From the NCBI GenBank assembly GCA_003184365.1, contig NKYR01000145.1:1-64000 (forward strand): a DNA stretch of 64,000 nucleotides, written 5' to 3'. Origin of the DNA: Evernia prunastri (Eukaryota > Ascomycota > Lecanoromycetes > Lecanorales > Parmeliaceae). Under the pieces are notes generated by a model. It worked only from the letters and a program-made list of their open reading frames with translations. It was not told the DNA's origin and ran no database searches. Within the stretch, counting starts at the first letter, position 1, and every line of letters begins with the position of its first letter. Of this stretch, positions 1 through 10,560 are shown in pieces. Made by a program: the position numbers and the translations under genes.

Positions 1-88
1 AATTTCTATGGGGTCAAAGACATCCCCCAGGAGATTCTGAGGTAGAATAATTCAAGCAATCTACACATCATTCTTGCTACATACCTGA

Positions 89-1586
89 AATCTTGACAAG
101 GATTACCCTCTTCTCCAAGGTATGTCACCCACAGTGTCGTCTATCTGACAAGATTTCTTATACCGTGTCGGTTTCAGAAACCACATATCTCGACCATGCG
201 GGAACAACGCCCTATCCAAGGTCTCTTATGCAGGAGTTTGAGAGGGATATGAACACCCACCTCTTCGGCAATCCTCATTCAAACTCGCCGTCGTCGATAC
301 TCTCGACGGACAGCGTGGAGTCAGCGAGACTTCAGGCACTCAATTTCTTTAAAGCAGACCCAGAACATTTCGACTTGATCTTCGTTGCAAATGCAACGGC
401 AGCTATCAAAATGGTGGTGGACTGCCTCTCCGACTACCGTCGCAGTGAAAATGAGGCGCAAAGCTTACAGGGGTTCTGGTATGGGTATCACGCAGACTCT
501 CACACGTCCTTGGTTGGTGCCAGAGAGACTTCTAAGACAACTGCAAGGTGCTTCGATTCAGACGAAGAAGTGGAAAACTGGTTGTCCACGCGGGAATCAA
601 GACCTTTACCGTATCACCCAGTCAATGGGGAAGCACTGGAGTTATTCGCGTATCCAGCGCAAAGCAACATGAATGGTCGACGTCTACCGCTAGATTGGCC
701 TGCTCGGTTGCGGTCAAACTCAAAGCAAGGTCGTGACGTGTATAGTCTTCTAGATGCCGCCGCTTATGTAGCAACCTCCCAATTGGATCTCAGTAATCCA
801 GATACAGCGCCAGATTTCACCGCCTTGAGCTTCTACAAGATCTTCGGGTTCCCAGACCTAGGAGCATTGATCGTCAGGAAAGCGACAGGGCAGATTTTGA
901 CTCAAAGGCGATACTTCGGCGGTGGCACCGTCGACATGGTGATCAATGGCAAGGTTGACGGCCCTTTTGAGGATATGTGGCATGCAAATAAGAGCAAGTC
1001 GCTCCATGAAATGTTGGAAGACGGGACACCGGCATTTCACAACATAGCCGCACTGAATTCTGCGTTCAAGGTCCACCGAAGGCTTTTCGGGTCGATGACA
1101 AGTGTGGCAAAGCATACATGCAGCCTGATCCAACGTTTATACGAACCGATGTCAAGGCTTTGTCATGCAGACGGTTTGCGGGTTTGCGAAATCTACAAGG
1201 ACTCCTTCTCGCAGTATGGCGACTCCAGAACCCAAGGCCCAACGATCGCTTTCAACATCCGGGACAACAAAGGAACCTGGATTGGTAAAACCGAAGTCGA
1301 GAGGCTGGCGATCCTGAACAACATCCAGATACGGACCGGGGGGGTATGTAATCCTGGCGGCATCGCCTCTGCTCTCTGTATATCACCAAAAGAGATGCGA
1401 GAAAACTTCGCCAAAGGTATTCGCTGCGGCAACGACCTGGACGAGATGAACGGAAAGCCGACGGGTATTGTCCGAGTAAGCCTAGGGGCTATGAGTAGTG
1501 TGAGAGACGTCGACACGTTCATGCGCTTTCTGCACACCTTTGTCGATACGACCTTTACATTCCCTCAGCCTCAGTGGGGCTACTGA
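89..1586 (+). CDS. Molybdenum cofactor sulfurase-like aminotransferase class V protein (5' end unresolved)
   Basis: This is a PLP-dependent class V aminotransferase/cysteine-desulfurase fold, as in the N-terminal half of Mo-cofactor sulfurase. Visible family motifs are TYLDHAGTTPYP at the start of the domain, FGNPHS, the PLP-lysine segment FYKIFGFPDLGALIVRK, YFGGGTVDM and the cysteine-bearing GGVCNPGG. The C-terminal MOSC domain of full-length sulfurases is absent, since the stop at 1586 follows the PLP domain directly. Splice signals place an intron at 120-177 (donor GTATGT, branch CTGAC, acceptor TTTCAG), so the main exon starts at 178. The short upstream exon is open only back to 89 and has no ATG, so the true start lies in a further exon, possibly left of the window. 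Its neighbours on the same strand are an MFS transporter and a sulfotransferase. The family is clear. The substrate is unknown, and it need not act on Mo cofactor. Confidence 0.85.
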
Positions 1587-2465
1587 TGTGTTCTCGCCGT
1601 CATACCGTAGTGATGAGACAGGTCTGAGCAGTGCTGCAAGGGTGAAGAGAGATCATTCGCTTCTATTCACTGGATTGTACTTGGGGTCCAGAAGCTGGCG
1701 TTATCTCTGGAAACCCTGAACAATGCACCTGACCTATGGACACTCTTTCAGTAATCTTGGTATTGGTAGGGATTATAATAACTTGCGCGTTCTGATATTT
1801 GTACGACAACCTCGGAATTCTGCCCGTACGGTTATAGACCGAGAGTATTTTGTGTGTAATCCGAAGAAACATTTTGCGTAAAACCGGAGTCATTAGCCTG
1901 CATAAGCAGAGACACGGAATCAGTACCTGAATCTTGATGGCGTCGGAACTCAATGCCAAGCATTACAGATGGTTTTGCATACGCTAAATTGGATAGAGAG
2001 GTTCCACGCTCCGCTCCGCCCCCCCAGATTGTAAAGATAGCGGCAGACATTTGCCCTCCTTCGTCGCCACTAGTCTTCTTATGCCACTATGATCTTCTAT
2101 CAAAATTCTCAACATCATGCACGCCCGGCTCATAGGATTTCAACAATAATGTTCCAATTCCAGACGATTAGATAAAGAGCCGTCAAGTTTCAACAGTTCC
2201 TTCTCTATGCCAAGACATCGGACGGAGATAAGTAGCGAAACTCCAGAACCCGAGTTGCTCTGCATTATCTCCACGGTCTGACCGTCTTTTTTTCCTGGGC
2301 AACAATGGCCATCGTCCTCTGGAAACCCGACACTGTTGTGGCAGTTCTTGCTGTCATCCTCTGTACTCTTCCTCTTTCCTCAAACACACAACTTATACAC
2401 TGCTCAGTCGAAGAGAGATCCCAATCTATTTTCAGCCACCCACCCAGCCGGAGGATCAGCGTGCA
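1587..2465. other. Intergenic, no supported gene
   Basis: Short open frames here on both strands have no recognisable domain or consistent splice signals. It presumably holds the terminator of the sulfurase-like gene and the promoter of the MFS gene. Confidence 0.6.
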
Positions 2466-4267
2466 ATGTCTCGTACGGAGCCTGGTCAGCTGCCTGCATC
2501 AGAGCACGCTCCAGGAACGGAGTCCAACGTCGAGCCGATTAGCGAGCAGCCCGTGGCCTCAGACGTGGCATACTCTGTCTTCACTGTCCCCCAGAAAAAG
2601 GCCATAGTCCTCTCTGCGGCACTGGGAGCTGTCTTTTCTCCAATGTCAACCACCATCTATCTGCCAGCATTGAATCAGATAGCTGGTGACCTACACGTTA
2701 GCAGCTCCAAGATCAATCTCACGGTGACTACATTCTTGGTCCGCATTTAACTTCCGACCGCAGGTGATGAACGCTAATAGCTGCATAGATTCTTCAGGGA
2801 CTGGCCCCAATGATGATTGCCGGTTTCTCCGATGGTGCAGGGAGAAGGCCAGCGTACATCTACTGCTTCATCGTGTATATCGCGGCAAACGTGGGGCTAG
2901 CTTTGCAAAGGAAGTATGCGGCACTGTTGGTGCTGCGCTGTCTTCAGAGCGCTGGTAGCAGTGGCACGGTTGCTCTTTGCAATGGAGTCGTTGCCGATCT
3001 TGTTACGAGTGCGGAGAGAGGGATATACGTCGGATACACCTCCGTTACCTCAATCCTGGGCCCTATCGTTGGCCCTATCATAGGTGGCGTCATCGCCCAG
3101 TATCTTGGGTGGTGGTGGATTTTTTGGATTCTGACTATCCTCTCGGCCACATACTTCGTGTTTTTCCTCTTGTTTCTACCGGAGACATGCAGAAAGGTGG
3201 TGGGCGACGGCTCAATTCCTCCACCAAAGTTGAATCAGTCATTGACAGGCATCATACGAGAAAAACGCCGGAAAAAGGCCGGAATCATTGTGGATGCCAC
3301 CCAGCAAGAAGTCGTTCGCAAAAACTATCGCCTGAGATTCCCCAACCCCTTGTCGACCCTGTTCATCGCCGGAGATAAAGAATCGGGGCTTATCCTTTTC
3401 TGCAGCGGCTTGCTAGTTGCCATTCTCTACGCAACTACCACGGCTATACCCTACCTGTTTGGTAAGATCTATGGTTTCGATGAGCTGCGGCTGGGCCTGG
3501 TCTATATTCCCTTCGGTGCTGGTAGCCTGATATCGGCACTTTCCACAGGGAAGGCTGTGGATTGGAATTACCGAAGACACGCCAAGAAAAACGGTTTTCC
3601 GTTGACCAGAAATCGTCACCAAGATCTTACGGACTTCCCAATCGAAAAGGCGCGCCTCGAGGTTGCTCTGCCATTACTGTACATTGGAAACATAGGTTCG
3701 ATTGCTTATGGTTGGACACTGGCCTACGAAACAAACCTGGCTGGCCCCCTTATTTTGTTGTTCGTCTTCGGCTACGGCTCCATGGCCGCGTTCCAAGTCA
3801 TGCAAATCTTGATGGTTGATATCAATCCCGGAAACGCGGCGTCAGCGACAGCAGCCAACAATCTGTTCCGGTGTCTGCTTGGCGCAGGATCGACTGCCGT
3901 TGTGGTACCCATGATAGACAGAATGGGTATTGGATGGGCTTATACTTTTGCATCTCTCGTTTGGATTGCATTGAGCCCTAGTTTGTGGCTTCTAATGAGG
4001 TATGGTCCTAGATGGCGCAAAGAAAAAAAGGAGAAAGAGGACAGAAGAGAAAAGGCCAAGGCACAGAGGGCGGGAATGGAGGAAGCGAACGCGACCGCGA
4101 GTGTAACGCAAGCTGGGGAACTGCAAGAGGCTGTAGAAGTGGAGGAGCCAGTGGAAGAAGCGAAGGTGGCTGAGGCACCCGCTCCAGAGGCGGACGAGCA
4201 GGCTAGGACTGATGATGTAGCAGCGCAGGATGGTTTTTTGGCAGCAAAGACTGAGAAGGCCAACTGA
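2466..4267 (+). CDS. MFS transporter, drug:H+ antiporter (DHA1) type
   Basis: This is a plasma-membrane or vacuolar facilitator expected to export small molecules by proton antiport. Exon 1 (2466-2738) encodes a hydrophilic N-terminus and TM1 (FSPMSTTIYLPALNQIA). Exon 2 (2798-4267) carries the loop motif GFSDGAGRRPAY, the antiporter motif ILGPIVGPIIGGVIA, LPETCRKVVGDG and the remaining helices. It ends in a long charged tail (KEKEDRREKAKAQ, then Glu/Ala-rich), giving about 580 residues. The layout fits the 12-TM QDR/TPO-type DHA1 family. The intron 2739-2797 keeps the frame and has a good branch site (GCTAAT), but its donor is GTCCGC and the product lacks the usual three residues before GLAPMM. 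Without splicing, a TAA at 2748-2750 ends the frame, so splicing is required or the gene is damaged. Its place beside two putative metabolic enzymes suggests export of a shared product. Confidence 0.85.
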
Positions 4268-4936
4268 TCCAGCATGAAGCCTGAAGCCTTTTCTCTCCAC
4301 AGAGTAGCGATCCATCTTGGCGGGTGCCAAAAATCGTCCGGCAAAGAGCAAGCAGAGTGACCACCCCAGGTAACCACAACCCAACTAATACTGAAGATAC
4401 AGTACTTTGTTTTGAATCCGTTTTGAATGCCTTAAGTCTGCAAATGTGGAGAGTACACGCGTTGTGACCTCTTCACAACTCACACCCGAAAGACCTCACC
4501 GCTCTCTAAAGAAGTTTCGACCACCAGCAGACCATACATCAACGTCGATATCGTTGCATCAATGAAAATTACCGCATAATGTAGACGCGACCGCAAACCT
4601 TGAGAATTCCCGAAGGCACGAAAACTACAATATAGTCCGTTGTCGCAACGCCAACTTCTCACTTTTGGCACGCATCAGGAGAGGAACCCTGCTACAAGTA
4701 ATTCTCTCGGTGCGGCTGTGCCACGGTAATCTCGGAGGAAACGATGTTGGCATTCCAACTTGTAACTTGTAAGGGTTTACAGCTCGGCAAGGATAGGCAC
4801 TGTGGCATATGGCAGACGCGATACTTTCGGCACATGCAAAGTTTCTACCCCTGCCAAAGCTTTCTCTACTCTTGCCGAGTTGTAACCGGGCCACCATAAG
4901 CGGGCTGTGGGGAGGAGAGTCTGCTGCTCGCAGGCC
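4268..4936. other. Intergenic, promoter side of the sulfotransferase gene
   Basis: No open frame with recognisable content. The right end is the promoter region of the sulfotransferase gene, with a TATA element at 4937. Confidence 0.6.
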
Positions 4937-4944
4937 TATATAAA
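4937..4944 (+). promoter_or_regulatory. TATA box of the sulfotransferase gene
   Basis: TATATAAA lies about 54 bp upstream of the ATG at 4998, a usual place for a fungal core promoter. No other element was assigned. Confidence 0.55.
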
Positions 4945-4997
4945 GGGACGTCCGTCCGTCAGCCTTCCACCCAGCAGCCGCAGGACGTATATCTAAC

Positions 4998-5992
4998 ATG
5001 GCACAACGCAGGATCAATAAAGCGTTCAATGTCGACCTGCCCCAACACAAAAGGGCGCAAATCAATGAAGATGCCCAAGGGGAACTCCAAGTCATCGGTG
5101 CCGGCCTGCCCAGATCCGGGACCACGTCCTTGAAGGCGGCATTGGAGATTCTAGGTTTCGATCCATGCCATCACATGTCGGCAGGTTTTCCCACTCAGTA
5201 CTGCAGACTGCAAACATCCAACAATCTCTAACCTACCCTCCAACAGGAACTCATTGACCACCCCCCCAAAAGTCTCCTATTCGCCGACCTCCTGGCACCC
5301 AAATGCCCCTGGTCCCCCGCAGAGCGCAGCCAGCGCATCAAAGGCCACATGCGCGGCTACCTCGCCACGGTCGACTCCCCCGGCTGCGACATCTACCCGG
5401 ACCTCGTGGCGCTCTACCCCAAGGCCAAAGTCGTCCTGTCCGTCCGCGATAGCGACGACGCCTGGTGGAGGTCCTTCTCCGGCACTTTGGGCGTGCAGGC
5501 GACGGCGCGCTACGCCTGGCTCACGTGGCCCGTCCCCTTCCTCCGCGCCAACGAGGTGCTCTTCCAGACCATCACGGCGCGGTGGAAGCGCCTCGCCGGG
5601 ACGGACGCGCTCGGACCGGGCGTCCACCGGGCGCACAACGACGACGTGAAGTCTCGCGTGCCGAGCGAGAAGCTGCTCGTTTGCAACGTCAAGATGGGGT
5701 GGGAGCCGCTGTGCAAGTTTCTGGAGGTACCGGTGCCGGAAGAGCCGTTTCCGAATATGTCAGTGCCCTCTCTCTCTCTCTCTCTGCCTTATTGCGACAT
5801 CTACCGACATGATGTATTTGCAGGAACGACGCGAAGATGATTTCCAAAATCCTCACTGGGGCGCAAATGATGGGCGCCTGCGTCTGGCTCCTTTACCTCG
5901 CGTCGGCCGCGCTCTTGATGCTTCTACTCATCTGGCCCCACCGCTCACTGAGCCTTCTATCAAGCTTCGTAGGACGATTCGGAATGCGATGA
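4998..5992 (+). CDS. P-loop sulfotransferase-family protein with C-terminal membrane segment
   Basis: Predicted to belong to the fungal sulfotransferase (Sulfotransfer_4-like) P-loop group, which binds PAPS. Exon 1 has the phosphosulfate-binding loop GAGLPRSGTTSLKAALEIL. Exon 2 has the central AKVVLSVRDSDDAWW segment and the GWEPLCKFLEVPVPEEPFPN block. Exon 3 (5824-5992) gives NDAKMISKI, then a hydrophobic helix (WLLYLASAALLMLLLIW) and a short basic tail. The last intron, 5759-5823, is ordinary. The first intron cannot be closed in frame with a GT donor. A GC-AG intron at 5181-5246 (donor GCAGGT, branch CTAAC) gives a continuous product of about 287 residues. The alternative is a 1-bp lesion near a C-run. 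Acceptor substrate unknown. Confidence 0.75.
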
Positions 5993-7864
5993 AGGCATTC
6001 TGTCAAAAGTACCAGTGCCGTAGACTCTTTCACCCGTTTCGTTGTATAATTTATAGAGGAAAATCTTACTCCATGTAACGCGTCGCGGTCTTAATTACCC
6101 GATCAAATCTCCCACGTGGAACTCACGTGTTTCAGACTTCAGTTGCCCGAGGCAAATCTACTTTGTCCTAGCATGGTTGTTTCGTTTTTCAGGGGCCGAG
6201 AGTTGCAGGGGATGCTCTAAGGCGTCGATCACCTGATTTCTGGGGGTCCCGGTCGCAGTGAACTTTGCGTGAGTTTCAGGCGTGCCATGTGGCACAACGC
6301 CCAAAGATTAATAAAAAGGGGTTTCAATCTCTACGTTTGTTTTGAATTTAGTGGAGTAAACAGGGACTGAAGTTGAGAGGAAGAATTTATGACATGATGA
6401 TACCTACCGGTAAGATACTCTATCATATTTGAGAAGCCTCTCTGTCGAGAGTATCAATGGTTATTGATGCATCGTTCCGTCGATCAAGCAGTTCACTTTG
6501 CAAAATTCTGGACCTTTATTAGATTTTTTAAGATTCAAGGCCTAAAGCATAGGAAAGTAGTCTTACAACATACTTTCCTATGCTTTAGGCCTCGAATCTT
6601 AAAGACTGTGCTTGCACCAGGATAAACCTAATGACTAATCAGATCCTCGAATTTTACCGAGCTGCTGCTAAAAGCCACCTCCTTTCTTCATCCAGTGAGA
6701 GCCTAAAACATTGCTTAATCTACCTTCAAAGGCAGGAAAACACTATCAACTTACCAGGTGGCAGCATAGCCTTCATGTTTTGAGCTATATGTTGTACTTT
6801 ATCTAAGAGACGCAGTACTCAAATTCAGGGTCGATGATTTCGAAGATAGTACAGTCTCTGGACTTGGCGCGTATATTCCCCCAAGACATTTTTATGACCC
6901 CGTCAAGAAAAGACTCATCTGTGCCCTACGGCTGACCGAGATAAGCTACAACAGCCAGAGATGTCTTCCCAATGCGCGTTTAGTCGTCGCCACATCAGCG
7001 CCAAAAACATGTGATCTGGACAATGTGTAAACAACATGATTGGCCCATCCCATACCGAGGGTCGAATAGAGGCCGTCATAGGCATATTCTCGTATCTTGA
7101 TATTAGGAAAAACTCTCATATCTATAGCGATATGACCTGAGGTAGTAATAGCTAATTAAATAATTAAACGTAGACGCGAGAGGGCGAGAGAATAGTTAAT
7201 TACTCTGAAAGAGATAAAATCGAATAAAGAGCTTTAGTGCTAATGGGAAGTCTATATGAATAGAGCTCTTATCAAGACACGAGTTCCGTTCTCCCATGCG
7301 ATTATCACCATGCTATGTGATATTGCAGGCCTACTATGCGAAATAATCACATACAGCACGAAAACACCATACCATGCGAAAGAACTATGCAAACGCCAAA
7401 AACATCATATGACGCTATGCGATCGGCTTTACCCCCAGTCATGCTGTGGTGAAAACATCTGCACTCCTCCACGCCCTGTCTAGGGCTGCCTGAGGAGATG
7501 GTATTGCCCTGGCACGCACTGACCATATTGACTGGTGCGGGCGCAGGAGTTCAGTAGACACGTGTAGGATCGCATCGCGGAGACGACTCCGGGCAGTCAG
7601 TGCTTGGGCCGCGAGTCGCGCCCTCAATGGAATCCCTGCCTAATGAAAGATGCTCCAGTTTACAAAGTACATTGCTGCAAGCTTCCGGGACCGCGACTTC
7701 ATTATAGGGCACAGTTGCGGATGATAGTAGGCGCGATGTACTCTGTGAATTGCATTATGTAAAATGAAAGGTCTTTTACTGCCTTTGCTAAGAAAGGGGT
7801 TTTTTTGGCTCTGAAATGTGAATCCAGATACTCTTCTCATTGACTATTTTGCTGGAACCAACTT
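5993..7864. other. AT-rich spacer with a hairpin, no supported gene
   Basis: Apart from the inverted repeat at 6527-6603, I see only short non-homologous frames. Positions 7080-7260 are notably AT-rich. The block 7440-7640 is more GC-rich and has a minus-strand open frame (RARLAAQALTARSRLRDAIL) that I do not recognise. It may be a decayed fragment. Confidence 0.5.
6527..6603. repeat. Near-perfect hairpin, 33-bp arms, 11-bp loop
   Basis: The left arm 6527-6559 and right arm 6571-6603 are reverse complements apart from one mismatch (AAGGCC versus GGCCTC side of the stem). The loop is GTCTTACAACA. A stem this long is unusual for a simple terminator. It could be a foldback mobile-element remnant or a small-RNA precursor. 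Confidence 0.85.
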
Positions 7865-9201
7865 TTACTCACATGCGAGCCTCAGTGACTCTTCCTCAGC
7901 TAGCAAGTCGACCCTTTTCTGCTCCAGCCCAGCTAGAAACTCTTTCACCTCCTGTTTGAATGCTTGGGTCCTCTCTGCTAAGCTCTGTTGAGCTGTCTGC
8001 AGCCGGTAACACTCAAGGCATTGGCGCCAATGTGATCTCACGATAAGGGTACGAAGATCTCGATGTCGCTTGAGGACTTTGGTCCTGTCGGCATGGGTAG
8101 TCTTCAACATGGTGATGGCATCCTGAAATTGGCTTTGTAAGTGGCTTAGTAAGTGGCTTAATGCTACATCTTCTGGATCCTCTGTCATGACGGGTATTGA
8201 CTCGATTGCTTTTCGAGGTTCCTCGAGACGCGTGAATCCCGCTTCGATTTGTCTGATGCGATCTTTTTGTACATGCAGCCACTGCTGCTCTTTCTTGAAA
8301 ACATTGTGGGTTACGCGACGCAAAGCCACAATAGTCGAGTGTCGGCCTTCCAGAAATGACAAGGCATCTTTGCGGTCTCGAATGGCGGCCTCAATATCCC
8401 CGGCATCACCGGATGGATTTCGAATCTGCTGGGTAGGTCGATGCAGTAATCCCCAGTACCATTTGCGACGAGCGGTGGCATCTATGTGCGAAGATAACGG
8501 CTGCCCTTTTGCTGAGGCTATCGCATTCGCAATCATGTAAATGCCACAATCCACACCCGTTTGTTGGGCACAAGACTATTTAACGTTAAGAATCCAAAGC
8601 CATATCCGGGATCCATAGAGGTCCGTACCTTTTCACGTCGTTGGGACATTACTTTGCCATATAAGTTTTCGGGAAAAAGCCATCTTAGGTATGCTTCTAC
8701 CGTCGTGAATGCCTTTGATGCTGTAGAGGAATCGGTGTCAGGCATAGAATTAAAGTGCCTAATGATGAAACTTAGGTTGTCTTTTGTGACAGTGCAGAGT
8801 GTCCAATGCTGCTGGCTGTCATGATAGACTGGTAAAATTATAAGTCTGGCCAACAGGGCTCTACTGCCACGAGAGGTAGAGGGCGGCGTTGAACAGGTTT
8901 TGGTCGACGCCTTGGAAGCCCACACGCCTTGGGGGTCGAACTTGCTTAGCTCGAGACTGTCTATCAAAAGAACAGATTGTGTGTTTTGCAGCGACAATGT
9001 GAGGACAGCCATTACTATCGAGCTTGCAAGCATCTCGCCCCCTATTAAGGCACTCAATTGCTCGTCATAAACAATGTGGCCACCAATGATCCTGGGTTCG
9101 CTGCTCTCGATCCCTGAGATCAATTCGGAGAGATCATTGCGAGCAGCAATCAGAGAAGGGGATATGTCATTAGTCTGACTGATACCGGGATCATTGTCCA
9201 T
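7865..9201 (-). CDS. Ulp1-like cysteine protease (C48 family) with coiled-coil tail
   Basis: Predicted ubiquitin-like-protein protease. Exon 1 (8629-9201) contains the N-terminal part of the fold and the catalytic-His segment QQHWTLCTVTKDN followed by HFNS. Exon 2 (7865-8575) opens with CAQQTGVDCGIYM, which supplies the catalytic Gln and Cys. The intron 8576-8628 (donor GTACGG, acceptor AATAG) is in phase 0 and restores the complete QxxxVDCG motif, which is broken without splicing. After the protease domain comes a long helical, charged region (EEPRKAIESI, HADRTKVLKRHRDLRTL, RTQAFKQEVKEFLAGLEQKR) likely to be coiled coil, giving about 427 residues. The gene lies head-to-tail with an unrecognised gene upstream. 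It could be a domesticated or transposon-linked protease, because C48 domains occur in several mobile elements. The family call is firm, the cellular role is not. Confidence 0.75.
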
Positions 9202-9350
9202 GTCAGCAGGAATCCGGGAAAGAGAATTTTCGTAGAGTGAGCCACCGCTTAGGTCAAAGTCGTAGGACAGAGTAGGCTTACTATAATTAAGAACTTAGCA
9301 ACACTTCTTTAGATTTAGAATTAGCTATGGGACGTAGCATATGAGGGAAA

Positions 9351-10560
9351 TCACCAAGCTGGAAGGAATACATTTTTGGCACATGCGCGGAATGTCAGTT
9401 GTACAATGCTGCAGAGCAGAGAGGGTATGATTTTCTTTCTCAAAATCTCGTACCTGTCACGACGACCCCTTCCAGTCGATGGGGTTTCAGCGAGTATATT
9501 ACCCGATGTACGAGGAAGCGGCGAATGAACATGTTTCGCTCTTTTTTCATCTGATGTCCCATTGTTAGTCGAGACTTTGCCAATATTAAGATATAGGTGA
9601 ACCAACGGTGTTGCGTGACTGACTCGACGCGACCCTCGTCTAGTAGCTTTTGCCTCTTGATAGCGCTTTTTGGACGGCCTTCCAGCTCGCCATCAGAGTC
9701 CTCAGCTTCTTGCACCGCACAATGGCGCTCGCCGATGGCAGGTGTCCGATCTGGACGGCTCTCATCTTCAAAAAAATTGATCACAACCTCTCTAGTAGCT
9801 CTTTTTTTCTTGTATCTAGTCATCATGCCCGTCTGCTGGACATCGGCACGCCGTTCTTCTTCGGTCATACTGGTTTCATAGTTAGACATCTCTTCCTGTG
9901 AGATACTGCGCACGTAAGTGTTCTCAGAATCTAGGAAATCGATTACACTCCTGATGTCAGTAACTATAAGGTGGGTTGCTGCGTTGGTCTTATTTGGTCT
10001 TGCAAGTTGGTCACCGTTGAGATTCATGCCATTCAACCTAGCGGTGACGGCTTCTTGCAACAGTTCTTGGCATCGCTCATAGTGTACGTCCTTGCAACTG
10101 AGCGTTGCCAGTTCCCGGAGTACACTACCGGTGTATGCCGGCGGCTTAAGATCATCGCTCAAGAGCTCTTGCGGCAGTCGACCCCAGCGTTTGAAAATGG
10201 GATTGAAAGCCTTCAGCTGGAAGTTCAAGACGTTAACATCCACCGCGCGCTCGTTGAGACGATGCTCTGAGAACACACCTGAGCTTTTCTGAGACCGTGG
10301 CTCATGAATACCTTGTTCCGTGCGCCCTTGTAGTTGCATCTGTTCTTGAACTCAAACAGAGTTTCGAAGTGCGGACTCCAGAGTTTGTGCTTAATTGCCG
10401 CTTGCCATTGCTCCCAGGTCAGTTTGACATCAAAAGCATCGGAGTCGACGGTCGCTTTGATGAATGAACCAAGCTGACTCAAGGAACAGTCGTCCAGTGA
10501 ACGCCGTCTAAGATCCCGAGCCAGTGGACTGACGGCTGTAGAGGCCTCGTTGAAGGCCAT
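9351..10560 (-). CDS. Unrecognised spliced protein upstream of the Ulp1-like gene
   Basis: I do not recognise this protein. A three-exon model closes in frame: 10312-10560, 9607-10216 and 9351-9550. Its introns are 10217-10311 (donor GTATTC, branch TTAAC) and 9551-9606 (donor GTTGGT, branch CTAAC, acceptor CATCAG), giving about 352 residues. Visible segments are LTWEQWQAAIKHKLWSP near the N-terminus, AFNPIFKRWGRLPQELL, then an acidic and basic middle (MTRYKKKRATREVV, EAEDSDGELEGRPKSAIK) that looks nuclear. No transmembrane or signal segment is evident. It shares strand and spacing (about 150 bp) with the Ulp1-like gene, so the two may form a functional or mobile-element-derived pair. The final exon is the least certain; an alternative intron near 9450 would change only the last residues. 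Confidence 0.55.

Noticed and set aside
93..177. The TTG-initiated N-terminal extension of the sulfurase-like protein
   Set aside because: There is no ATG. The stretch 120-177 is a textbook intron (GTATGT, CTGAC, TTTCAG), and the family homology starts right after it.
5254..5649. The plus frame at 5254 and the minus frame 5277-5636 across the sulfotransferase gene
   Set aside because: Arg/Pro/Ser-rich readings of GC-rich coding DNA in wrong frames; the sulfotransferase motifs are in another frame.
10312..10339. A frameshift mutation in the gene upstream of the Ulp1-like protease
   Set aside because: A canonical 95-nt intron (GTATTC, TTAAC, CCAG) explains the frame change and closes in phase.
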